A DNA stretch of 64,000 nt, taken from contig JAXGYZ010000002.1 in the NCBI GenBank assembly GCA_040772005.1, forward strand, positions 248,001 through 312,000, given 5' to 3'. The notes beneath the pieces were generated by a model. It was not told the DNA's origin. It saw only the letters and a program-made list of their open reading frames with translations, and did not search any database. Positions 1 through 6,544 of the stretch are shown here, one piece after another; position 1 is the stretch's first letter; the number at the start of each line of letters is the position of its first letter. The stretch is from MWBF01 sp040772005 (GTDB taxonomy: Bacteria; Chloroflexota; Anaerolineae; CG2-30-64-16). Both the position numbers and the translations under genes were made by a program.

Positions 1-943
1 GGCGTTCGGCGGTCAGTGGCGCCCAGATATCGTACGGCTGCAGCGTCTCCACGCCGAACGCACGGCGCCGCACCTGCCAGTAGCGGTGCCACGTCGGCAG
101 ATTCTTGCGGAAGACGTCGAGCAAGTTATAGAAGACGGACGTGGGCAGGTTGTACTCGAACAGCGACATCTCCAGCGTCGAGGGATGCCGGCGCGCACGC
201 ATCATGAAGACGTTGTTCTTGACCGAGGTCAGCAAGTTGGAGGCCAGCGTGTTCTTGTACGCCAGGTAGGTGTCGGTGTAGCCCTCGAACGCGGTGCGCC
301 GGGCCTCCCGGTCAGACTGCGCGTAGATGCCGTCGAGCGTGCCCTGAGTGACGGGGTAGTGCGTGCCGTCGCCGCCGATCGCATCCGGGAAGCGGAAATC
401 TGCGTCGGCCAGCTTGCTGAAGGTGGCTTCAGCGTTGCCGAACGGGTCGAGCAGCAGGCCCAGCAGTTCCTCGACCTCCGCGGAGCGGACGTGCGCCTGG
501 CGGCGGAAGAGGTTGTCCACATACTGCTCCAGGTAGACCAGCGTCGGGTCTTCGGCGACCCAGCCGCGCAGCTTCGCCTCGCCCATGCCGAGCAGCTCCG
601 GGTCCACAAACGCGATGGCTGCCATCGCCTGCCCGTACAGCCCCATCGCGCGGCCGTTGCGCTTGGCGGCTTCCTGGTCGGTCGTATCCACCGCGTAGCT
701 CATCCCTGCGTAGGTGTAGAGCTTGCCGACGCGGGCCATGATGTCTTGCAGGGCCGTAAATGCCGCGGCCAGCACCGCGGGACTCTCCGCCAGCCGTCCT
801 ACGTACTGCTTCAGGCCGTCCAGCGCCGCACTCGTGTTGTGATATTCGGCCTCCCAGTCCGCAGGCGTCGGGAAGACGCTGGGTTCATTCCAGGTGAAGC
901 GAGGGTCGATCTCGCTGTGCGTTGGGATTGTCGATGCGCTCAT
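1..943 (-). CDS. pepF: Oligoendopeptidase F, N-terminal part (cut by window edge)
   Basis: This frame is open from the ATG at 943 to the window edge, giving 314 residues. It reads as the N-terminal helical half of an M3-family oligoendopeptidase F: the start 'MSASTIPTHSEIDPRFTWNE' leads into helices typical of the family, with the PepF-like stretch 'FEYNLPTSVFYNL' near residue 275. PepF is a cytoplasmic zinc metallopeptidase that cuts short peptides. The HExxH zinc site lies further downstream and is outside this window, so catalytic competence cannot be judged. The Shine-Dalgarno AAGGAG sits just upstream of the ATG. The acetyltransferase gene ends 8 bases upstream, so the two are probably co-transcribed. 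Identification is from my own translation of the sequence; confidence is high for the family. Confidence 0.9.
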   Translation of the reverse strand, partial: MSASTIPTHSEIDPRFTWNEPSVFPTPADWEAEYHNTSAALDGLKQYVGRLAESPAVLAAAFTALQDIMARVGKLYTYAGMSYAVDTTDQEAAKRNGRAMGLYGQAMAAIAFVDPELLGMGEAKLRGWVAEDPTLVYLEQYVDNLFRRQAHVRSAEVEELLGLLLDPFGNAEATFSKLADADFRFPDAIGGDGTHYPVTQGTLDGIYAQSDREARRTAFEGYTDTYLAYKNTLASNLLTSVKNNVFMMRARRHPSTLEMSLFEYNLPTSVFYNLLDVFRKNLPTWHRYWQVRRRAFGVETLQPYDIWAPLTAER

Positions 944-951
944 GGGACTCC

Positions 952-1800
952 TTATTCGAAATTATACTCGTTGAAGTCGCACACCGGCCGGTAGCCGATG
1001 CGCTGGTAGATGGTGTTCGATGTCGGGTTCGCCAGATCAGTGAACAGGCAGCAGAACTGCCAGCCCTGGTCGAGCAGGTGCTGGCTCAACGCGGCGACGC
1101 ACGCCGACGCATACCCCCGGTTGCGCAGCTCCGGCGGCGTGTACACCGGGCCGATCGCCATGCCGTGCGTCGTGTGCCGCCCCGTACCTGCGACCGAGAC
1201 CGGTCCGCCCTCATCCCAGATGAAGTACTCGCCTGCCGCGATGCGCTGCGTCAGGTGCTCTGCGATGACCGCCGGGTCATCTGGCGTCAGGTGTGCGTCC
1301 CGGTTGAAGCCGATGATCCATTCGACCAGCAGGGGCAGCTCCTCTGCGCGGGCGAGGCGCAGGTGGCCCGGCACCCCTGATGGCGGGGACACCTGGCGCA
1401 GCTCGTACACGCGCTCGCTCATGCCCGGCCGGCACGGGCGGCCTGTTTCCGTCCGCCATAGCTCTGCGAACGCCCTTGCCGGCACGGACGGGCCGACTAC
1501 TCCCGGCACGCTCCAGCCGCCCGCCAGCAGGTCGGCGACCAGCAGGCGCAGCGGCCCCGGGTCAGCGCCGCGGGCGCTGTGCAGGATCACGCGGTTGGGC
1601 GGGGTCATCACCGCGGCTGCAATCACCGCGTCGCCTTCCGTCACGGTCGCGAGATACGGCGCAAACTTGAACCGTTCGCGATGCTCGATCAGCCGGTTGG
1701 TGATCCCGATCATCAGGTTGTTGGCCGCCTCGGTCTCCTCGAGCGCGGCCTGCACACGGGCCATGAACGCCCGCGCATCCGTGTAGCGGGTCAGTTCCAC
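952..1800 (-). CDS. GNAT family N-acetyltransferase (FR47-like)
   Basis: This 282-residue protein probably transfers an acetyl group from acetyl-CoA to an amine substrate that cannot be named. The C-terminal half carries the GNAT core: beta-4 'MAIGPVYTPPELRNRG' with the R/Q-x-x-G-x-A pyrophosphate-binding loop 'RNRGYASA', then 'LFTDLANPTSNTIYQRIGY', the usual motif-B asparagine and tyrosine segment. The N-terminal half looks like a degenerate second GNAT domain. I chose the GTG at 1800 because AGAGGAAA lies at SD distance; an in-frame GTG at 1854 would add residues that run into a palindromic repeat and look non-conserved. It lies 8 bases upstream of pepF, probably in one transcript. Confidence 0.8.
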   Translation of the reverse strand: MELTRYTDARAFMARVQAALEETEAANNLMIGITNRLIEHRERFKFAPYLATVTEGDAVIAAAVMTPPNRVILHSARGADPGPLRLLVADLLAGGWSVPGVVGPSVPARAFAELWRTETGRPCRPGMSERVYELRQVSPPSGVPGHLRLARAEELPLLVEWIIGFNRDAHLTPDDPAVIAEHLTQRIAAGEYFIWDEGGPVSVAGTGRHTTHGMAIGPVYTPPELRNRGYASACVAALSQHLLDQGWQFCCLFTDLANPTSNTIYQRIGYRPVCDFNEYNFE

Positions 1801-1832
1801 GTCGTCTTTCCTCTCGGGTCCACAAGCGCCCC

Positions 1833-1910
1833 GGCGACTGCAAGTCGCAGCCACCGTGATCCAGTCTCCGAAGGGAGACTTCGCAATGGTGGCTGCGGTT
1901 TCAACCGCCG
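1833..1910. repeat. Composite palindromic repeat, family A copy 1
   Basis: Three hairpins are joined by a closing stem. The 5' hairpin is GCGACT/AGTCGC (1834-1848). The central hairpin is AGTCTCC-GAAG-GGAGACT (1863-1880). The 3' hairpin is GCGGTT/AACCGC (1895-1908). The arms GCAGCCACC (1847-1855) and GGTGGCTGC (1888-1896) pair with each other around the centre. Copy 2 at 14187-14287 has the same layout with different bases that keep pairing. It lies between the recN stop and the GNAT start. Confidence 0.8.
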
Positions 1911-1921
1911 GGAAGGATCTT

Positions 1922-3730
1922 CTATCGCTTGTTCTCCTCCACCTCGGCCATCATCTCGACCACGCTCGCGCGGCCCGCAGCCGTGTCCGCGCCCAGCATC
2001 CGGGCCAGTTCTGTCACCCGAATGTCGCCCTCCAGCGCGTGCACCTCGGTCAGGGTGCGGTCGTGACTGGCGCGCTTGGCGACATGGAAATGTACGTCGC
2101 CGTAGGCCGCGAGTTGCGGCAGGTGCGTGATGCAGAGGACCTGGTGGCGGACGAGGTTGGGGGTATCGGCCTCGCTGCGGCCGGCCTCGCGCTCCCCGTT
2201 CCTGACGGTCAGCCCCCACAGCTTACGCCCGACCGTTGCGCCGACGCGGCCGCCGATGCCCTGGTCGATCTCGTCGAAGATGAGCGTGGGCGTCTCGTCC
2301 GCGCGGCCCAGCACTGTCTTGAGCGCGAGCATCAGCCGCGAGGTTTCGCCGCCCGACGCGACGCGCGCGAGCGGGCGCAGCGGCTCGCCGGGGTTCGCGG
2401 AGACGAGAAACACGATGCTGTCCAGCCCGTGCGCGTCGAAGGTATAGCGGCCTGCCGGCTGGCCCGCGGCTGCGCCATCGCGCTCTTCGACGACCGCGCC
2501 CGCCGTATCGGGCGTCCAGGCCACGTCCACGGCGAAGCGCGCCCGCGCCATCTGCAGGTCGGCCAGCTCCACCTCGATGGCGCGCGCCATCCGCTCGCCG
2601 GCTGCGCGCCGCGCGGCAGACAGTGCCGCGCCCAGCCGGCCAATCTGGCGCAGCAGGTCGGTTTCGTCGGCCTTCAACTCGCTGATGCGCTCCTCCGCGT
2701 TGCTGATGCGCGCCAGCTCCGCAGCGGATTGCTCGGCATAGGCCAGCACATCCTCGATGGTGTCGCCGTACTTGCGCTGGAGGCTGTGGATGAGCCCCAG
2801 CCGTTCCTCGACCTGTTGCAGGCGCCGCGGGTTGAACTCGATGGCATCGCGATAGCGGGCCAGCTCGCGCGCCAGATCGTCGAGCAGCGCCGACACTTCG
2901 CCCAACTGCTCGCCCAGCGCAACGGCCCCCGGGTCGATGCGCGCAAGCCGGCCGACGGCCTGCTCCGCCGCGCCAACCGCGTCGAGCGCGCCCGGCTGCT
3001 CGTCGTCGCCGCCGGAGAGCAGCAGCGCGGCCTCGTTGCTCAGGCTGGCAAGTTGCTCCGCGTTGGCGAGCCGCCGCCGCTCCGCGTCCAGCTCGACCTC
3101 CTCGCCCGGCTTGAGCTTGGCGGACCGCACTTCTTCCACCTGGTACGTCAGCAGGTCGATGCGCCGCGCCCGCTCGCGCTCGTCCTGGCGCAGGCTCTCC
3201 AGTTCGCGGCGCACCGAGCGTACCCGGCGCACCAGCTCACCCACCCGCGCCGCCTGGTCGGTCAGCCCTGCATAACGGTCCAGCAGACCGATGTGCTCGC
3301 GCTCGCGCAGCAGCGACAGGTGCTCGCCCTGGCCGTGGACATCCACGAGCAGCCCGGCAATCTCGCTCAGCAGCGCGGTGGTGACGGTGCGGCCGTTGAT
3401 GCGTGCGACCGAGCGGCCGTTGGCCCGGACCTCGCGGCCGAGCACCACGACGTCCGGCTGGTCGCCTTCCAGGTCGTGCTCGGCCAGCAGCGGCCCGGCC
3501 CGACCGGCGACCGCGGGCGTCAGCTGGAACTCGCCTTCGACCTCGGTGCGCTCTGCGCCCGCGCGCACGACCTCCTGAGAGGCGCGATCGCCCAGCAGCA
3601 GGTTGACCGCGTCGATGATGATGGATTTGCCCGCGCCGGTTTCGCCGGTCAGCACATTGAAGCCGGGCCCGAAGGTCAATTCGAGATGGTCGATAATCGC
3701 CAGATTACGGATGCGCAGTTCGGACAGCAT
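1922..3730 (-). CDS. recN: DNA repair protein RecN
   Basis: RecN is an SMC-like ATPase that acts at DNA double-strand breaks in the cytoplasm. The 602-residue product has Walker A 'GETGAGKS' at residues 29-36, a long charged heptad-like coiled-coil region around residues 150-350, and the C-terminal signature 'VASGGETSRLMLAL' followed by Walker B 'TLIFDEIDQGIGG'. It is somewhat longer than the usual 550-570 residues, mainly through the coiled coil. The ATG at 3730 follows the MFS stop by 3 bases, so it is the third gene of a tight B-box/MFS/recN operon. In many bacteria recN neighbours nadK; here nadK is two genes upstream on the same strand, which fits that association. Confidence 0.96.
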   Translation of the reverse strand: MLSELRIRNLAIIDHLELTFGPGFNVLTGETGAGKSIIIDAVNLLLGDRASQEVVRAGAERTEVEGEFQLTPAVAGRAGPLLAEHDLEGDQPDVVVLGREVRANGRSVARINGRTVTTALLSEIAGLLVDVHGQGEHLSLLREREHIGLLDRYAGLTDQAARVGELVRRVRSVRRELESLRQDERERARRIDLLTYQVEEVRSAKLKPGEEVELDAERRRLANAEQLASLSNEAALLLSGGDDEQPGALDAVGAAEQAVGRLARIDPGAVALGEQLGEVSALLDDLARELARYRDAIEFNPRRLQQVEERLGLIHSLQRKYGDTIEDVLAYAEQSAAELARISNAEERISELKADETDLLRQIGRLGAALSAARRAAGERMARAIEVELADLQMARARFAVDVAWTPDTAGAVVEERDGAAAGQPAGRYTFDAHGLDSIVFLVSANPGEPLRPLARVASGGETSRLMLALKTVLGRADETPTLIFDEIDQGIGGRVGATVGRKLWGLTVRNGEREAGRSEADTPNLVRHQVLCITHLPQLAAYGDVHFHVAKRASHDRTLTEVHALEGDIRVTELARMLGADTAAGRASVVEMMAEVEENKR

Positions 3731-3733
3731 AGA

Positions 3734-4984
3734 TCAACTCTGAGGGTTGCGGATGGCTGGCACAAGCAGGAACACGGCGGCTGCGCAGATGAGACAGGCG
3801 GACGCACCCGCGATGATGGCCAGGACCGGGCCCCAGGCCTGCGCGACCGCGCCGCTGAGCAGCGAGCCGAACGGGCTGGTGCCGAAGAACATGAATGAGT
3901 AGACGGCCATGACGCGACCGCGCAGATGGTCCGGCGCCAGGGTCTGCACCATCGTGTTCGCGTTGGTGCTCTGGGTGACGAAGCCCAGCCCGACCAGCGC
4001 CAGCGCGGCGAGCGCCAGCGGGAAGGAGCGAACGGTCGAAAACAGGATGAGCGACAGCGGAAACATGAAGCTGCCGAGGGTCAGGTGCCAGCCGCGATAG
4101 CGCGAGCGGGACAGGCTGGCGACGGCCAGCGACCCGATCAGCGCGCCGACGCCGACCGCCGCGTTCATGTAGCCGTAGCCGGCCTCCCCGACCTTGAGCA
4201 CATCCGCCGCATACGCGGGCAGCAGCACGGCATACGAGAAGCCGAACAGATTGGTGATGCCGATGAGGATGATGAGGGTACGGGTGACGGGGCTGTGCCA
4301 GATATAGCGCAGACCCTCGCCCAGCTCCGCGGTCATCCGGCGGGTGCGATCCTGGTTGCCTACATCCCGCGGCAGGCGGAGCGTCAGCAGCGCGAGCAGC
4401 ACCGCGAAGAAGCTGACGCCGTTGAGCACGAAGCACCAGGATGCGCCCAGTTGGGCCAGCACCAGGCCGCCGATGGCCGGGCCAATGATGCGCGCGAGGT
4501 TGAACATCATGGAGCCGAGCGCAATCGCGTTCTGCAGGTCGCGGCGGTCCTCCACCAGTTCGGGCGTCAGTGCCATGCGCGCAGGCGCATCGAAGGAGTT
4601 CACCACGCCCAGGAAGAAGGCCAGCACGGCAATGTGCCAGACCTGCAGGACGCCGGACAGCGAGAGCGCGGCCAGCGCAAAGGCGCTGAGCATCGCACCC
4701 GCCTGCGACCAGATGAGCAGCTTGCGCTTGGGCACCCGGTCAGCGATGACCCCTGCGGGCAGCATCAGGAACAGGGTGGGAATCGAACCGGCGAACGAGA
4801 TGGTGCCGAGCGCCAGCTTGGAACCGGTCAGCTCATAAACCAGCCACCCCTGCGCGACCGCCTGCATCCACGTGCCCGCCAGCGACAGGATCTGGCCGGC
4901 GAACCAGCGCCGGAAGTTCGGATAACGCAGGGATGCGAACGTGGGCGGCAGGCGACTGAGCGAGACCGTGTTGGCCTGGGCCAT
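3734..4984 (-). CDS. MFS transporter (EntS/MFS_3-like exporter)
   Basis: The 416-residue protein has about twelve hydrophobic segments and the MFS_3/enterobactin-exporter style N-terminus 'FRRWFAGQILSLAGTWMQ'. Loop 2-3 holds 'GVIADRVPKRKLLI', the major-facilitator motif A. It should export a small molecule by proton antiport across the inner membrane; the substrate cannot be told from sequence. It is the middle gene of a three-gene operon: 3 bases separate it from the upstream B-box protein and 3 bases from recN. The coupling to recN may be only positional. Confidence 0.88.
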   Translation of the reverse strand: MAQANTVSLSRLPPTFASLRYPNFRRWFAGQILSLAGTWMQAVAQGWLVYELTGSKLALGTISFAGSIPTLFLMLPAGVIADRVPKRKLLIWSQAGAMLSAFALAALSLSGVLQVWHIAVLAFFLGVVNSFDAPARMALTPELVEDRRDLQNAIALGSMMFNLARIIGPAIGGLVLAQLGASWCFVLNGVSFFAVLLALLTLRLPRDVGNQDRTRRMTAELGEGLRYIWHSPVTRTLIILIGITNLFGFSYAVLLPAYAADVLKVGEAGYGYMNAAVGVGALIGSLAVASLSRSRYRGWHLTLGSFMFPLSLILFSTVRSFPLALAALALVGLGFVTQSTNANTMVQTLAPDHLRGRVMAVYSFMFFGTSPFGSLLSGAVAQAWGPVLAIIAGASACLICAAAVFLLVPAIRNPQS

Positions 4985-4987
4985 GAC

Positions 4988-5554
4988 CTAGAGTAACCTC
5001 GCGTAGATGGTGCTGGCTGCCAGCCCGGCAAACAGCAGCACATCGAGCTGGAAGAACAGCCGCGGTAGGACGCGGAGAATTGCGGCGAACGGCATGCCCC
5101 CGGCCAGCGCGGGCACGGCGACCAGCAGCAGGCCGCCGAGCAGGATCCCCACCAGGCACATGATCGCGGCCAGCCACTTCATGCCCGGCCCGCGGCGCCG
5201 GTTGACCACCCGGCGGATGACCTCGGCAATCGCGCCGCCCGCGGCCGGCCCGACCACGAACGCGATCAGGAAGCCGAACCAGTCGATGGCGCCCAGGATT
5301 GCATAGGCCAGCGCGCCCACCACCGCGCCGAGGATCAGCGCGACTGCTGCGACCAGGGGCAGGTCCAGCGGCGCGGCGTTGTAATACTTCGCCCGCTGCG
5401 CGTTCACGCACTCCCGGCAGCTGTAGCCCACCTCGGTCAGCACCGCGCACTGGTAGCAAATGGGCTTGTCGCACCGGTTGCAGCGCAGCATCGTCTCCTG
5501 GTTGGGATGGTTGGCGCAGTACAGGGTCGCAGGTTGGTCGGTCATAGAAGGCAT
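4988..5554 (-). CDS. B-box zinc-finger membrane protein
   Basis: The 188-residue protein starts with a cysteine/histidine-rich B-box-type zinc finger: 'YCANHPNQETMLRCNRC' then 'ICYQCAVLTEVGYSCREC', about residues 12-52. Four to five hydrophobic segments follow. Proteins of this layout are frequent in Chloroflexota; their role is not known to me. Two in-frame starts exist, ATG 5554 and ATG 5545; AAGGAAA fits the second better. It heads the operon with the MFS transporter and recN, each separated by 3 bases. Confidence 0.75.
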   Translation of the reverse strand: MPSMTDQPATLYCANHPNQETMLRCNRCDKPICYQCAVLTEVGYSCRECVNAQRAKYYNAAPLDLPLVAAVALILGAVVGALAYAILGAIDWFGFLIAFVVGPAAGGAIAEVIRRVVNRRRGPGMKWLAAIMCLVGILLGGLLLVAVPALAGGMPFAAILRVLPRLFFQLDVLLFAGLAASTIYARLL

Positions 5555-5561
5555 TTTCCTT

Positions 5562-5710
5562 GTATCATCCCCGCCACGATGGTTATGATGCGTAGCCTAG
5601 GGCCTTGTGCCCGTCCGGACGCCCACAAGGGGCTACCTCTGTCCGCCGCCCACAAGGGGCTAGGCTACATTCCTCAAAATCAGCGTAGCATACTCGTATC
5701 ATCCCCGCCA
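5562..5710. repeat. Palindromic element (family B copy 1) flanked by a 15-bp direct repeat
   Basis: The arm GTAGCCTAGGGCCTTGTG (from 5592) is mirrored by CCCACAAGGGGCTAGGCTAC (ending 5668), with an extra internal CCCACAAGGGGCTAC copy between them. GTATCATCCCCGCCA occurs at both 5562-5576 and 5696-5710, directly flanking the element. The second copy includes the nadK stop. The related copy 2 is at 9395-9477. It lies in the gap between nadK and the B-box gene. Confidence 0.75.
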
Positions 5711-6544
5711 GCGCAGCCGCTCCATCAGCGTGCGGTAGAAATAGGCCCGGTCCTGCATGTGGATGAAGTTGCACACATGCGGGCTGGCACGCACTTCCAC
5801 CCGGTCGCCTTCGGCCAGCGCAATTTCGAACTGCCCGTCCACGGTGACGATGGGCGCATAGTCGGCCTGTGCCTGCAGGCTCACCGTCGCGCCCTGGGCC
5901 AGCACGATTGGCCGGTCCATGCTCAGGTGGGGGCAGATGGGCAGCAGCAGGATATTTTTCAGTTCCGGCGGCAGGATCGGTCCGCCCGCGGCCAGCGCAT
6001 ACCCCGTGCAGCCGGTCGGCGTCGAGACGATCACGCCGTCCGCGCGGTAGGTGGTGAGATAACTCTCATCGACCCACGTCTGGACGGTCACGATGCGCGC
6101 CAGCCCGCCCCGGCTGATGACCACATCGTTGAGCGCCAGGTACGAGTGATTGACCGGCGGCTCGCCCCCGCGCACGACGCTGATATCCAGCAACATGCGC
6201 TCTTCCAGCCAGTAGTCGCCCGCCAGCATCCGCTCGAACGGCCCCTGCCAGTCGTCGGGCTGCACGTCCGCCAGGAAGCTGACCTTGCCGAGCTTGACGC
6301 CGAGGATGGGCACGCCCCACTTGCTGCCGATGCGCGCCGCGCGCAGCATCGTCCCGTCGCCGCCGAGCGTGATGAGCACATCCTGGTCCGCGACGTGGGC
6401 CAGCGCCTCCGGCTCGTCCCAGGCGGAGCCGGTCCACACGGTGTAGTTGCGCTCGGCCAGCCATTCGCCCATGTGCTCCGCCAGTTCGAGCGATTCGGGC
6501 TTCTTCGGGTGACACAGCAGCCCCAGGTGCTTCATGCGGTTCAA
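5699..6544 (-). CDS. nadK: NAD(+) kinase
   Basis: NAD kinase phosphorylates NAD to NADP in the cytosol using ATP or polyphosphate. The 281-residue product has the diagnostic 'GGDGTML' at about residues 61-67, the 'LNDVVISRG' substrate-contact segment near 135, and the NAD-binding glycine-rich 'TPTGCTGYALAAGGP' near 171-185. The frame opens with TTG at 6544, overlapping the upstream gene's TGA. AAGGAAGG sits five to six bases before this TTG, while the ATG at 6535 has poorer spacing. The overlap suggests translational coupling. Its end falls in one copy of a 15-bp direct repeat that flanks a palindromic element. Confidence 0.95.
   Translation of the reverse strand: MNRMKHLGLLCHPKKPESLELAEHMGEWLAERNYTVWTGSAWDEPEALAHVADQDVLITLGGDGTMLRAARIGSKWGVPILGVKLGKVSFLADVQPDDWQGPFERMLAGDYWLEERMLLDISVVRGGEPPVNHSYLALNDVVISRGGLARIVTVQTWVDESYLTTYRADGVIVSTPTGCTGYALAAGGPILPPELKNILLLPICPHLSMDRPIVLAQGATVSLQAQADYAPIVTVDGQFEIALAEGDRVEVRASPHVCNFIHMQDRAYFYRTLMERLRWRG

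Noticed and set aside
1856..3898. 680-residue open frame antisense to recN
   Set aside because: GC-rich codon bias opens the opposite strand; the translation is Arg/Ala/Gln-rich with no recognisable domain, whereas recN on the other strand has full motifs.
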